From: Kiritimatiellia bacterium
GTDB taxonomy: Bacteria; Verrucomicrobiota; Kiritimatiellia; PWTM01
DNA: 64,000 nucleotides
Assembly: GCA_026417735.1 (NCBI GenBank)
Contig: JAOACR010000003.1
Location: 1 to 64,000 of the forward strand
Direction: 5' to 3'
A program made the position numbers and the translations under genes. This document shows positions 1-9,370 of this stretch, in pieces. Below the pieces are notes generated by a model that searched no databases, was not told the DNA's origin, and saw only the letters and a list, made by a program, of their open reading frames with translations. Every line of letters begins with the position of its first letter. Position 1 is the first letter of the stretch.

Positions 1-963
1 GAGCAATGCGTGTTCGGGACCAACCGCCGCATAGTCAAGGCCGGCGCTGACCGAATGCGTAAGTTCGATGTTGCCTTCCTCGTCCTGCAGCAGATAGGTA
101 CGCGTGCCCTGAAGAATGCCGACCCGGCCCCCCGCAAAACGGGCGGCGTGCTTGCCCGGCCGGATGCCCTCGCCGCCTGCCTCGACACCAATCAGCCTGA
201 CGTCGGATTCCCGAATGAACGGATAAAAAAGGCCGATCGCATTGCTGCCGCCGCCGACGCAGGCAACCAGCAACGTCGGCAGCCGCCGTTCTGCGGCGAG
301 GATCTGGCGCCGGGCTTCCCGCCCGATCACGCTCTGGAACTCGCGGACCATCAGCGGATACGGGTGCGCGCCGAACACGGTGCCCAGCACGTAGTGCGTG
401 GTGCGAACGTTGGTGACCCAGTCTCGCATCGCCTCGCTGATCGCCTCTTTCAGTGTTTGCTGTCCGGCGGTCACCGGCACGACTCGCGCACCCAGCATGC
501 GCATGCGGACCACGTTCAACGCCTGCCGCTCCATGTCCACGCGGCCCATGTAGACGACGCATTCGAGGCCGAACCGCGCGGCCATCGTCGCGGTGGCGAC
601 GCCGTGCTGGCCAGCGCCAGTTTCCGCGATGACCCGGCGTTTGCCCATGCGGCGGGCGAGCAGCACCTGGCCGAGGGCGTTGTTGATCTTGTGGGCACCG
701 GTGTGGCAGAGGTCCTCCCGTTTGAGGTAGACCCGTGCACCGATTCGTTCGGAGAAGCGCTCTGCGAAATACAGAGGGGTCGGCCGGCCGACGTACTCGC
801 GCAGATGGGACTCGAACTCGCGGCGGAACAACGGGTCGCGCCACGCGCGCCGAAACTCCCGCTCGAGCTCTTCCAGCGGTGCCATCAGCGTTTCTGGCAC
901 GTGCCGTCCGCCGTACGGGCCGAACCAGCCGCGGGAGTCCGGAACGGTCACAGCGCGCGACAT
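1..963 (-). CDS. trpB: Tryptophan synthase beta chain (3' end beyond window)
   Basis: TrpB condenses indole with L-serine by a PLP mechanism in the cytoplasm, the last step of tryptophan synthesis. The 321 visible codons begin [19 protein letters not shown] and contain [10 protein letters not shown] with the PLP-binding lysine at residue 92, the phosphate-binding GGGSNA loop near residue 238, and [10 protein letters not shown] at the window edge. About 75 C-terminal residues are missing because the window ends. The ATG lies 16 nt inside the end of trpF, so the two genes are translationally linked. trpA is the expected next gene outside the window (inference). Confidence 0.97.
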   Translation of the reverse strand, partial: MSRAVTVPDSRGWFGPYGGRHVPETLMAPLEELEREFRRAWRDPLFRREFESHLREYVGRPTPLYFAERFSERIGARVYLKREDLCHTGAHKINNALGQVLLARRMGKRRVIAETGAGQHGVATATMAARFGLECVVYMGRVDMERQALNVVRMRMLGARVVPVTAGQQTLKEAISEAMRDWVTNVRTTHYVLGTVFGAHPYPLMVREFQSVIGREARRQILAAERRLPTLLVACVGGGSNAIGLFYPFIRESDVRLIGVEAGGEGIRPGKHAARFAGGRVGILQGTRTYLLQDEEGNIELTHSVSAGLDYAAVGPEHALL

Positions 964-1559
964 CGCTGCACGAACTCCTTCATCTTGGCCGCATCCTTCC
1001 GTCCCGGCGCGGACTCGACGCCCGTGCTCGCATCTACTCCCCAGGGTGCGACTTCCCGCACCGCGGCGGCGACGTTGTCGGGCGTCAACCCGCCGGCGAG
1101 CACCACGCGGCCCGGGAACGCGCGGGTGAAGGCGGCGGCGCGGTGCCAATCGGCCGGCAGGCCGGTGCCGCCGGGGTGTTGGCCAGTGCCGCTGTCGAGC
1201 ACGATTGCCTCTGCCGGCCAGCCGGTCGCCGCGGAGACTGAGGCGGCCGCGGCGGGCATCGCTTTCCACACCCGCAGTCCTGCCGCGAGGGAAGGGGGTT
1301 CCTCGCCGTGGAGCTGTACGATCGTGAGCCCGGCAATGTCGACCGCGCGGCGCAACTCATCCGGCGCGGGATTCACGAACACGCCGACCCGTTCGAGGTC
1401 AGGCCGGAGGTCGGGCAGCCACTCGGCGACCTGCTCCGGCCGTACCGCGCGAACCGAACGGGGCCAAAAAACGAAACCGACCGCGTCCGGAGCGGCTTCG
1501 TTTGCAGCGGCGATGTCGTCGGCACGGCACAGACCGCAAATCTTGACAAACAACGGCAC
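948..1559 (-). CDS. trpF: Phosphoribosylanthranilate isomerase
   Basis: TrpF converts N-(5-phosphoribosyl)anthranilate into CdRP by Amadori rearrangement, step three of the tryptophan pathway. The 203-residue product has normal length. It opens with the VKICG motif that carries the catalytic cysteine, and it ends with the phosphate-binding [10 protein letters not shown] and VDASTGVE motifs, all on a single (beta/alpha)8 barrel. The start is GTG, with no Shine-Dalgarno sequence in front. A promoter-like pair (1566..1594) ends 6 nt upstream, so this may be the first, leaderless gene of the unit. It overlaps trpB by 16 nt. Confidence 0.96.
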   Translation of the reverse strand: MPLFVKICGLCRADDIAAANEAAPDAVGFVFWPRSVRAVRPEQVAEWLPDLRPDLERVGVFVNPAPDELRRAVDIAGLTIVQLHGEEPPSLAAGLRVWKAMPAAAASVSAATGWPAEAIVLDSGTGQHPGGTGLPADWHRAAAFTRAFPGRVVLAGGLTPDNVAAAVREVAPWGVDASTGVESAPGRKDAAKMKEFVQRCRAL

Positions 1560-1565
1560 GCGGCT

Positions 1566-1594
1566 GTTCTACCCCACGCAGAGCCGGACCGCAA
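1566..1594 (-). promoter_or_regulatory. Putative promoter abutting the trpF start
   Basis: On the minus strand TTGCGG and TAGAAC are separated by 17 nt, and the -10 box ends 6 nt before the GTG start. A transcript starting at the usual distance would begin at the start codon itself. This is seen by eye only. The -35 box matches the consensus in three of six bases. Confidence 0.35.
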
Positions 1595-1812
1595 ATCTGC
1601 AGCCGAAGGACGCTGCGCCGAAGTGGTGCGGAGCGAACCGCTTCCCGATTCGGTTGCGAAAATGCGCCAGCTGCCGCCCGACGTTCGCGAAACTCTCTCT
1701 CAAGGCGACCGGGTGCGCGGAAGTGCGGCAGGGCGGGGCCGTGAAAGAGGCCGGCCTGGCGCGAACGTCCTCGGCCTCGATGTAACGCGCCGCTGGTCAC
1801 CGTGGTGCGCGG

Positions 1813-3573
1813 CTACCAGGGGGGGAGTGGGACGACGGAGATGTCATCGAACCAAACGGCGTCACCTTCTGCCTGCCGGACGCTGAGCATCAGCACCAGC
1901 TCGTCGGCCGCCTCCGGCGTGGTCACCAGGTCGCAGGCTCGCCGCCATCCATCGGGGAGCGGTTCGGCGAACCGAAGGCGCGGCATCGGCAGCGACCAGT
2001 TCCAAGCGCCGGACTGCTTCCAGCCGATCAGCACGGTCGCCGGACCGCCGCGCGCGTGCGCCTCGATGACGACGGGGGTTTGGGGAGGAAGCCGCACGGA
2101 TGTGACGAAGCATCCCTCTTCGACGCCGGCGGCGTGCAGCGAGCCGGCGCACTTGCGGCCCACGTTCGCATCGACACCGAGACGACCGGCGCGTCGTTGT
2201 TCGCGGCGCCAGCGCGACCACCCCGCGGGGAGAGGGTCCTCGGCCTGCGCGGCGGTCACGTTGGTCGTGGGCGAGCAACTGCCATCGGCGAGCAGGTTGG
2301 TGATCGAGCCGGCGGTGCGCTGCCGTTCGACCCAGACGCGAGCCCAGCGGCTCGGATTGCGCGCGATCGCGAGGATGTCCTCAAATCCGGCGATGGAAGC
2401 GCTCCAGGTCCGGTTGGTCTCGCGGCCGGGCAGGCGCCAGCGGACCCAGTCGCACTGTTCCCCGTAGACCCAGACGAACTCATCGGCTGCCGCGGTTGCC
2501 GCGGCGAGGTTCGCGAGGAGCCGTCGCGCGCGCGATCCGTGCAGTTCGCCGAAGTACCACGGTGAGCCGGGCGGGTTGATGTACATGTCGAGGTAGATGC
2601 CGAAGCCGGCCAGGACGCGGGCGGCGTAGACCGGCTGCACGTCGGGGCCGACGAGCATACGGGCGGGACCGTGCACACGCCAGGCGCCGATGTGGAAGTC
2701 ATGTCGGCTCGCATCGTAGCGGTAGGCGTGTTCGTCGCCATCCACCAGGCGGGCGCCAGGGGGCAGCGCTCGGAGCAGGCCGTTCAGGAACGAGGGCCAG
2801 AGATCTCCGGCCTCTTCGACGGCGCTGGCCGGGTCGGGATCGTCGAGGTGGTCGCGGCACATGCTGAACAGCCAGAAGCTCAGCAGCGTGATCTGTGGGT
2901 ATTCTGCGGCGATCGCGGCCATGAGTTCCGCGCCGCGCTGCCGCGCGAGCGCAGCGCAGATCGGCCAGGGGGGATCGGTGGCGAGGCGGCGGTACTGATG
3001 AACTTCGTAGTAGTCTTCGGGATCCACCAGGATGCCCGCGGCCCGGCCCTCGCGGGCCAACCAGGCCAGCACGGCGTGGTTGGAGGCGATGCGGGCCCAC
3101 GCGTCGTCGTCGGTCCATGCGATTCGGCGGGCGGGCGACCAATACGCCGTGAGGAAGTTATGGCGCAGACCGCCGTTTGCGCACGCGCGCAGCGCGATCA
3201 CGTCATTGCTGAACCAGCTCCGCTGCCAGGGCGGGTCGGTGAAGATGCTGCAGCCGCGGGGCTCCGCATCGTTCTGTTTTGGCCCGCGGACGTGAAGCGA
3301 GACCCCATCGACCGGTAGGTTCGTCCACAGGTCCAGATGCGCGGCGACATCGGTGGGGTGGACTGCCAGCAGGTCCCAACCGTGGGCGATCAGTTTGCGC
3401 TCGACCGCGTCGGTCTGGCGTCCACCGGCGAGCAGCACGGCGAGGAGCAGCGCGTGCAACCGGCGCGCCGCGTTGCGCGGGAGAGCGACAGACGGACGAC
3501 GGCGTGTCCAAGGATGGGATGGCGTGCGCGCGGCCCGGTCCAAGCGTTGGAAAGGCGAACACAGTGGGTTCAT
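1813..3573 (-). CDS. Secreted barrel-type hydrolase-like protein with C-terminal binding domain
   Basis: I do not recognise a named family. The 586-residue protein has an arginine-rich N terminus followed by the hydrophobic stretch LHALLLAVLLAGG, read as a signal peptide. A central region (about 60-400) has the feel of a glycoside-hydrolase TIM barrel, with VDGVSLHV, GILVDPEDYYE, ITLLSFWLF and GFGIYLDMYINPPG as likely strand ends and several acidic residues. The C-terminal 120 residues end in AVWFDDISVVPL, typical of galactose-binding-like carbohydrate modules. It is the last gene of a four-gene operon and its ATG overlaps the preceding stop as ATGA. Catalytic activity is inferred, not shown. 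Confidence 0.75.
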   Translation of the reverse strand: MNPLCSPFQRLDRAARTPSHPWTRRRPSVALPRNAARRLHALLLAVLLAGGRQTDAVERKLIAHGWDLLAVHPTDVAAHLDLWTNLPVDGVSLHVRGPKQNDAEPRGCSIFTDPPWQRSWFSNDVIALRACANGGLRHNFLTAYWSPARRIAWTDDDAWARIASNHAVLAWLAREGRAAGILVDPEDYYEVHQYRRLATDPPWPICAALARQRGAELMAAIAAEYPQITLLSFWLFSMCRDHLDDPDPASAVEEAGDLWPSFLNGLLRALPPGARLVDGDEHAYRYDASRHDFHIGAWRVHGPARMLVGPDVQPVYAARVLAGFGIYLDMYINPPGSPWYFGELHGSRARRLLANLAAATAAADEFVWVYGEQCDWVRWRLPGRETNRTWSASIAGFEDILAIARNPSRWARVWVERQRTAGSITNLLADGSCSPTTNVTAAQAEDPLPAGWSRWRREQRRAGRLGVDANVGRKCAGSLHAAGVEEGCFVTSVRLPPQTPVVIEAHARGGPATVLIGWKQSGAWNWSLPMPRLRFAEPLPDGWRRACDLVTTPEAADELVLMLSVRQAEGDAVWFDDISVVPLPPW

Positions 3574-5903
3574 GGAACGGCGTCTCCGGCGCGGCGAAGG
3601 AGATCGCGTGCGCGGTTTGAGGCCTCGGGGAGATCGGTTGCTGTGGCGACTTCGCGCAGCGCCGCGATTGCGTCCGCTGCGTGGTCGGTGCCGAGCAGGG
3701 GCTCACACATTGCCAGCAGTGCGGTGGCCGTTTCGGTGCGAACGGCCGGCTCGCCGAGCCAGCGGCGGGCGAGCGCAATCAGCGCGGGGTTGGGAAGCAC
3801 AGCGGCGGCGAGCCAGGCGTGCCGCTCGGCGGGTGTGCGAAGAAGCGGGTGAAGCTGTTGAAGCCATGCGGCGCGTTCCGCGGGGGGTACGGATGCGGCC
3901 GCGCACAGGCGCAGCGCACCAGCGAGCAAGCGAGCGCGCTGCGGGTCGTCGCCGGGCAGCCGGCGAGCGAGCGCGGTCAGCGCGGGCACCGCTTCTGGCG
4001 AGGTCCATTCGGCGAGCCGCCGGCCCGCTTCGGTGCGGACCTCCGGGGTTTCGTCATCGAGCGCGGCGATCACCAGCTCCAGCGCCACCTGGCCGCCGGC
4101 GGTTTGGGCGATGTTCAACGTGGTGATGCGGGCAGCCGGTGTAAGACGCTGCCATCGCGCGCGCAGACGACCGATCGCGCGATCACGGTCCGGCGTGCGG
4201 CCGAGCAGGTCGCGCCATGCCTGCGCGATCGCGGCGAGGAGCCTTTCATCTTCGCCCGCCCGCACCGCCAGGTCCGCCAGCGCCTCGTGAACGGACGGTG
4301 TGGCGAGTCGGCCGACGGCGCGAATGCATTCGGCGCGCAGGTCCGGATCGGGGTGCGCCCGGGCGGCGGTGAGGAGGGCGGGTAGGGCGGCGGGTGTGGC
4401 CCGACGGGCGGCGAGGCGCAGAAGTGCGTCGTTCGTGTGGGCGCCGACCGGCGCGAGGCGTGCGGCGATCGCCTGATCGACCTCCCTCCACGGAAGTCGG
4501 CGCAGCAGTGTCGCGGTGGCATTCGCGGTCGAGGGGTCCGGCGAATCGAGCAACGCGAGAAGATGTGAGGTGACTTCGGCGTCGGGCGGCCAGTCGGGAA
4601 TTGCGGTGAGGGCTGCGAGGCGAATCTCGGGCGCTGCGCTCTGAAGGAATGAGAACAGTGCGTTCCAATGGGCGGGGTCTGCGCGGCGCGCGAGTGCAGC
4701 GACCCAGCCCGGCATAACGTGCGGGGGCAGCGCAGACGTCTGGGCGATTAGCGCGGCGGTGAGGTTTGAGCCGACGAGGTCGTTCTGGATCAACCAGAGT
4801 GCCAGATGGCGTCGGCGCGGGTCCTCGGCGGTCGCCCATTCGGCAAGCTGGGGTGGCGCTGCGGCGGGATTGAGCCGACACTGTTCGAGCAGGGCGAACT
4901 CGGCCGCCGCAGCCGCATGGGGTGTGGAGGCTACCGCATCGAGAAGACGGCGCGCGAGCGACGGATCGAGCGGTGCCAGTCTGCGGGCGGCGACCACCGC
5001 GGCGTCCGCCGCTGCGCGGCGTTGGGCCTGACCCGGACGAGCCTCCACATTGGTGAGTGCGCTGAGGAGACTTTCACCGGCGGCGGGGACGGCGATCTCG
5101 CCGAGCGCCCAGGCGGCGGCGTCGGCGATGGTTGGATCCGCGTCGGCGAGCAACGGTGCGAGGGAGTTGACCGCGTCGGGGGTCCGACGCCGTCCGAGGC
5201 TGAGGATGATGCCGAGTCGGCACTGGCCCGTGGTGGATCCCAGTGCGGCGCACAGCAGCCGGTCCGCTTCCGGGTCGGGGATGGACTCGAACACCATGCG
5301 CACTGCATGGGCACGGCGTTGGTCCGCCAACAAGGGGGCCAGCGTTGCGAGCGAACTCGGCGGAGCGTCGCTCGCCAGTGCGCGGCCGGCTTCCGTGATG
5401 AGGTGGTCGTCGGTGGCTGTCCGGAGGAGGGCGATCCAGGCGGCGGCTGGCAGCGACTCCTCCGTGGTGAACTGAAGGCACCGGCTCGGATCGACGCGAT
5501 CGGCGAAGATCGCGGCCCAGCCGGGGCGGGGAGGGTCAGCAGGGATTGCATAGACGCCGGCGCGGCCGTTGGAGGGGGGATCGCTGAGTTCCCAGTAATA
5601 CACGCCGGGCGGTGCGGGGGGCGAAACGGGCAGACGGACCGTTGCGTTGTCCGCGACATTTGTGAACTGTCGGGTGGCGAGTCGCTGCACCCGTGCGGTG
5701 GAGTCCCAGAGGGTGAGGGTGACGCGGACCGAGGGATTTCCCCAAGTGGGAACGACGACCTGCAGTGCGCGGAGGGAGCCGGTTGTGCTGAACACCTGGC
5801 CCAGGTGGCCGTGTTGATCGAGCGCAACAGGTTCGGCGGCGCTGGCCGGATGCAGAGCTGCAACGAGCGCGGAGAGCATCGCGGCGAGCGAGTGGCACAG
5901 CAT
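3570..5903 (-). CDS. Secreted HEAT-repeat protein
   Basis: This is a 777-residue protein made almost entirely of HEAT-like helical repeats after about residue 160. Repeated units such as ADAAAWALGEIAV and LRAECIRAVGRLATP are visible. A beta-rich N-terminal segment, with ALQVVVPTWGNPSVRVTLTLWDS and PGVYYWELSDP, resembles a small binding domain. The ATG at 5903 is chosen because it opens a clean signal peptide (MLCHSLAAMLSALVAALHPASA). An in-frame upstream start at 5987 would lengthen the leader and run into the previous gene. HEAT repeats are scaffolds, so a binding role for operon partners outside the cytoplasm is likely but unproven. Confidence 0.8.
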   Translation of the reverse strand: MLCHSLAAMLSALVAALHPASAAEPVALDQHGHLGQVFSTTGSLRALQVVVPTWGNPSVRVTLTLWDSTARVQRLATRQFTNVADNATVRLPVSPPAPPGVYYWELSDPPSNGRAGVYAIPADPPRPGWAAIFADRVDPSRCLQFTTEESLPAAAWIALLRTATDDHLITEAGRALASDAPPSSLATLAPLLADQRRAHAVRMVFESIPDPEADRLLCAALGSTTGQCRLGIILSLGRRRTPDAVNSLAPLLADADPTIADAAAWALGEIAVPAAGESLLSALTNVEARPGQAQRRAAADAAVVAARRLAPLDPSLARRLLDAVASTPHAAAAAEFALLEQCRLNPAAAPPQLAEWATAEDPRRRHLALWLIQNDLVGSNLTAALIAQTSALPPHVMPGWVAALARRADPAHWNALFSFLQSAAPEIRLAALTAIPDWPPDAEVTSHLLALLDSPDPSTANATATLLRRLPWREVDQAIAARLAPVGAHTNDALLRLAARRATPAALPALLTAARAHPDPDLRAECIRAVGRLATPSVHEALADLAVRAGEDERLLAAIAQAWRDLLGRTPDRDRAIGRLRARWQRLTPAARITTLNIAQTAGGQVALELVIAALDDETPEVRTEAGRRLAEWTSPEAVPALTALARRLPGDDPQRARLLAGALRLCAAASVPPAERAAWLQQLHPLLRTPAERHAWLAAAVLPNPALIALARRWLGEPAVRTETATALLAMCEPLLGTDHAADAIAALREVATATDLPEASNRARDLLRRAGDAVP

Positions 5904-5931
5904 GGGGCGGATCGCGGCGGCCGGCGGCACG

Positions 5932-7245
5932 TTACAGCCTCCAGGGCGGGCGCAGCGCAACGTCGCGCAAACGGTTTGCCTCTTCATCGCCCGGAAATTC
6001 TTCGCGGAGCGGATCCCAGCGGAGAGACCGACCCAGCCGCAGCGCGAGGATGATCAGGTGGCCGAGCGCGGCGGCGCGGTGGCCGAGCTCCGCGTCGGTT
6101 CGGGTGGGGCCGCGAGACCGGATCGCGTGGATCCAGTCGTCGTGGTGGTCCTGGAAATCGCCGACCTGGACGTCGAGGAGTCCGGCCTCTTCGAGCAGGT
6201 CGGCTGGACCGCCGCGAATCGGTGCGCCGGACATGGAGGTGATCCAGCCGCGCTCGCCGACGAAGACACCGCCGAACATTCCCCGCAGATCCGCGTCGGC
6301 CGGCACCGCGTGGTAGAGCCGGGCCACATCCGACCAGTTCTCGACCATGTGCAGCAAGGTGCCGTTCGCGTACCGGCAGGTGATGGTGGGGAACGCGCGA
6401 TCTGCGGGATGGAGGATTTCCACGGGGCCGCTTCGCTCCATACCCAGCGCGTACTGAATGATGTCGGCGCTGTGCGAGTGGTGAGCGGTCACCGCGCCGA
6501 CGCCGAAGTCCGAGCAGAAATGCCAGGGCACCACACCGGGGGGTGGATTGCGGTGGTATCGGGAGCTGTACGGCCGCCACGGCGCGGGTCCGATCCACAT
6601 GTCCCAGTCCAACCCTTCCGGGACCGGTTCGGCGGGTAGAGCGGGATTGTGCGGATAGGGCAGGCCGTTCACCCGTGTCCAGAGCGTGAAGACCTGGCGG
6701 ACCCTTCCGAGACCGCCGGTCCGTACGAACTGGCAGATGCGCCGGATGACGGGTTTCGAACGGTACTGCGTGCCGGTTTGGAAGACGACACCCCGCGCGT
6801 GCACGACGTCGGCGAGGCGCCGACCCTGCGCGAGAACGAGAGACACCGGTTTCTCACAGTAGATGTCTTTTCGGGCCCGTGCGGCGTCGGCGGCGATGAT
6901 GGCGTGCCAGTGGTCCGGCGTGACGATCACAACGGCGTCCACATCGCTGCGCGAGAGCGCATCGCGGTAATCGTTCAGTGCGACGCAGCCGCGGCCGGTG
7001 CCCGAGTCGGCATTCTCGGCGATTTGGCGGGCGGCCTCGCGGCGAACGCGGTCGGGATCGCAGACGGCGATGAGCTGTACGTCGCCGCGTCCCAGCAGGT
7101 GCCGGAGGTGGCCGGTGCCCATCAGGCCGCAGCCGATCAGGGCGATGCCGATCCGTTCGCTGGGTGCAGTTGCGGTGGCGGCGAACGGAAGCACGACGGC
7201 GGCGCGCAAAAACTTACGGCGCGAAATGGGTGGGGCGCGATTCAT
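5932..7245 (-). CDS. Tat-exported Gfo/Idh/MocA oxidoreductase
   Basis: This 437-residue NAD(P)-dependent sugar dehydrogenase-like protein starts with a twin-arginine signal, SRRKFLRA, followed by a hydrophobic segment. The Rossmann fold follows with GIALIGCGLMGTGHL, then the family motif VIVTPDHWHA and the catalytic-lysine motif KDIYCEKPVS. The C-terminal domain contains ARG-type substrate residues and VTAHHSHSADIIQYALG. The ATG at 7245 forms an ATGA overlap with the upstream ThuA-domain gene and places the Tat motif at residues 8-13. PVC bacteria carry many such exported oxidoreductases next to ThuA proteins. The substrate is unknown. Confidence 0.93.
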   Translation of the reverse strand: MNRAPPISRRKFLRAAVVLPFAATATAPSERIGIALIGCGLMGTGHLRHLLGRGDVQLIAVCDPDRVRREAARQIAENADSGTGRGCVALNDYRDALSRSDVDAVVIVTPDHWHAIIAADAARARKDIYCEKPVSLVLAQGRRLADVVHARGVVFQTGTQYRSKPVIRRICQFVRTGGLGRVRQVFTLWTRVNGLPYPHNPALPAEPVPEGLDWDMWIGPAPWRPYSSRYHRNPPPGVVPWHFCSDFGVGAVTAHHSHSADIIQYALGMERSGPVEILHPADRAFPTITCRYANGTLLHMVENWSDVARLYHAVPADADLRGMFGGVFVGERGWITSMSGAPIRGGPADLLEEAGLLDVQVGDFQDHHDDWIHAIRSRGPTRTDAELGHRAAALGHLIILALRLGRSLRWDPLREEFPGDEEANRLRDVALRPPWRL

Positions 7246-8891
7246 CGTGCGGAGGAAGCGGGCTGGCTGGCCAGCGTGATCGCGATTTCGTCGAGCCATC
7301 TGACCAAGGAGCGGACCGCGGGTGAAGGAGAGCCGTCCGTGCCGATGTTTCCTGCGACAACCACGGTCAGGGTCCCGTCGCGCGGAGTTGCGGCGCGCAA
7401 CACCCGGGAGAGGTCCATCGGTGGCGTTCCGCTGTTCCCGGCGAGCGCGAGCCGCTCGGCAGGGAACCAGAGGAGACGTGTGCGAGGTGGTAGCGGATCG
7501 GGCCCATCGTCCGCGAACGTGTTCTCGAGGAGCCATGCGATGCCGGCGTTTTCACGACCGCGATGGCCAGGAAGGACAGGCGACCGAAGTTCGATCACGC
7601 GAGGCGGGCGCCGCTCGGTCGCTGTTTCGGTTGCCAGACCGTCGCCTCCGGAGCGTTCGCACATTACGGTTTCGACGCCGAGGCGGGCGGCGAGCTCGTC
7701 CAGACGCGCAGCGTCGGGAGGGTTGGTGGCGGCGCCCGCGAACAGAACGAGCGGTCGCAGGCCAGCGGCGGCCAGTTCGATTCGAAACGCGGCCCGCTGC
7801 GCGGCGGTCATTGCGGGTTCGATGCAGACAGCAGCGTCGTCCTTCATCGGCTGTTTGTTCGCCAGCGCGATTCCATGCAGCGCGAGGCCGGCGGCGGCTC
7901 GACAGAGGCGGCGGACCGAGACGCTGTGCGGCGGGTCGCCGGCCAACGCGATCTGCCAACCGAGGCGGGACTGGGCGATGCGGCCGGGGCTGATCCGGCT
8001 GCTGGGCTGGTCGGGCGCAGTCAGATCGCCCAGCGCGTAGCGGAGTCCGGCGAGGAGGAACTTCAGCCACACGGGATCTTCAAACAGATGGGGCTGATGG
8101 CCGAGTGCGCAATAGAACACGCGACCTCGCCCGTGCCGGCGAATCCAGGCGATCGCGTAATCGGAGTCGGGACGAAAGGCGGGCATGTCCTGATTGCCGG
8201 GCACGAGCGCGCTGGCGGCGAGGTCCACCGAAATGAGCACTCGGCACCGGTCGCGGGACCAGGGATCGCTGAATCGGAAGAACTCGTCGGCGTGGTTGAT
8301 CGAGGGGCTTGGGAATGCGCGCACCAGTGGGTGTTCGGGTTCGTCGAGGCGGAGGACGAGTTGCTCGTCCGCTGCGCGGTGGCGGGCCCCTCGGGCACCG
8401 AGCATCCACGCGAACTCCGGCCAGTCCTCGCTGCCACCGGGCCAGTGGACGAACGCGACGGAGGCACCATGAATGCCGATCAGCCCGCCTCCCGCCGCGA
8501 CGAACTCCGCCAGCGACGTGCGCAGGTCTTCGTTGGTGAAGAGGTTGCCGACGGTGTTGTTGAGCAAAACGGCGTCGAATCGCGCGAGTGATGCGGGGGC
8601 GAAGACGATGGGATCACGGTGGACTTCGGCCTCGTAGGCGCCAGTGGACCTGCCGAGCTTCGTCAGTGCGGAGTTGGCCGCGGCGATGGAGGCGTGGCCG
8701 GGATAGCCGACATTGCGATCAAAGATCAGAAGACGGCGGGCGCCGGCGGGCGGGGGGGATGCTTCGGCAGGCGGAGCGGCGAGGATGCGCTCCGAGAGGG
8801 GTGCTGCCGACGGCGCGTCGGCGGGCAAACCGGGCGTGGCGCCGGCCGCAGCTAGCAGGAGCAACAGGGTGAAGGGCCGGCGAGTGAGCAT
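7242..8891 (-). CDS. ThuA-domain secreted protein
   Basis: The 549-residue product has a signal peptide (MLTRRPFTLLLLLAAAGATPG), then a ThuA domain from about 50 to 290 with the glutamine-amidotransferase-like fold: RLLIFDRNVGYPGHAS, FDAVLLNNTVGN, GGGLIGIHGAS and GRVFYCALGHQP. ThuA proteins are linked to trehalose and other sugar use, and their reaction is not settled. The C-terminal 250 residues are separate and resemble a xylose-isomerase-like barrel (weak). The ATG at 8891 is preferred over 8918 because it opens the signal peptide directly and follows promoter-like boxes at 8899..8928. It is the first gene of the four-gene operon. Confidence 0.88.
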   Translation of the reverse strand: MLTRRPFTLLLLLAAAGATPGLPADAPSAAPLSERILAAPPAEASPPPAGARRLLIFDRNVGYPGHASIAAANSALTKLGRSTGAYEAEVHRDPIVFAPASLARFDAVLLNNTVGNLFTNEDLRTSLAEFVAAGGGLIGIHGASVAFVHWPGGSEDWPEFAWMLGARGARHRAADEQLVLRLDEPEHPLVRAFPSPSINHADEFFRFSDPWSRDRCRVLISVDLAASALVPGNQDMPAFRPDSDYAIAWIRRHGRGRVFYCALGHQPHLFEDPVWLKFLLAGLRYALGDLTAPDQPSSRISPGRIAQSRLGWQIALAGDPPHSVSVRRLCRAAAGLALHGIALANKQPMKDDAAVCIEPAMTAAQRAAFRIELAAAGLRPLVLFAGAATNPPDAARLDELAARLGVETVMCERSGGDGLATETATERRPPRVIELRSPVLPGHRGRENAGIAWLLENTFADDGPDPLPPRTRLLWFPAERLALAGNSGTPPMDLSRVLRAATPRDGTLTVVVAGNIGTDGSPSPAVRSLVRWLDEIAITLASQPASSAR

Positions 8892-8898
8892 GTGGCGC

Positions 8899-8928
8899 TG
8901 TCTACCTTTACGGGGCATGGCGCGTCAA
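8899..8928 (-). promoter_or_regulatory. Putative promoter abutting the ThuA operon
   Basis: TTGACG and TAGACA lie 18 nt apart on the minus strand, with the -10 box ending 7 nt before the ATG at 8891. This implies a leaderless or near-leaderless transcript. No Shine-Dalgarno sequence is present in the gap. Confidence 0.4.
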
Positions 8929-9008
8929 GCTGCCGCTGTGGGCGCCGCGTCAGAAGCGGGGTGACACGGCCCATTGCGCTGGTCGAGTGCGCCAGAGAAT
9001 CGCGCAGG

Positions 9009-9036
9009 TTGCGTGGCTGGCGCCGTTAGGTATGCT
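9009..9036 (+). promoter_or_regulatory. Putative promoter of tRNA-Ser
   Basis: TTGCGT and TATGCT are spaced by 16 nt and end 14 nt before the mature tRNA 5' end. The position and spacing fit a sigma-70-type tRNA promoter with a very short leader. Confidence 0.5.
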
Positions 9037-9050
9037 CATTCCCGAGGCCC

Positions 9051-9142
9051 GGAAGGGTGGCTGAGTGGTTTAAGGCACTCGACTCGAAATCGAGAGGGCG
9101 CTTAACCGTGCCCCGTGGGTTCGAATCCCACCCCTTCCGCCA
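9051..9142 (+). tRNA. tRNA-Ser (CGA), CCA encoded
   Basis: The acceptor strand GGAAGGG pairs with CCCTTCC at 9132-9138, followed by discriminator G and an encoded CCA. The anticodon loop reads CTCGAAA with anticodon CGA. A long variable arm and a T arm with GTTCGAATC are present, as expected for a class II serine tRNA. It reads UCG codons. Confidence 0.96.
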
Positions 9143-9152
9143 GTGAACTCCG

Positions 9153-9184
9153 CGACACACGAGCGTCGAGCGTCGTGTCGTTTC
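9153..9184 (+). terminator. Candidate terminator after tRNA-Ser
   Basis: CGACAC and GTGTCG, with an inner GA/TC extension and a two-base bulge, can form a stem followed by TTTC. It starts 11 nt after the tRNA. The U-run is short, so the call is tentative. Confidence 0.35.
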
Positions 9185-9370
9185 GCTGGCCGAGGGGCAG
9201 CTGTCCGATTCCGCGAGGCGGTTGCGAGTGGGGTGGTCCCGCGGCAGGTCGGGAGGCGGAGGGTGTCTGGGCGGAATTGTCGATTTGCACCATTGCTCGA
9301 TTGATGCGGGGCGCGGTGCAGGGAGCTTTGTCGCTGGTGCGATGTGGACGAGGTGAGGGGGTCTGAAGCG

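Noticed and set aside
10-1785. Long open frame of 591 codons on the plus strand
   Set aside because: It runs antisense to trpB and trpF, whose products are unmistakable. Its translation is Arg/Pro/Ala-rich without any family motif.
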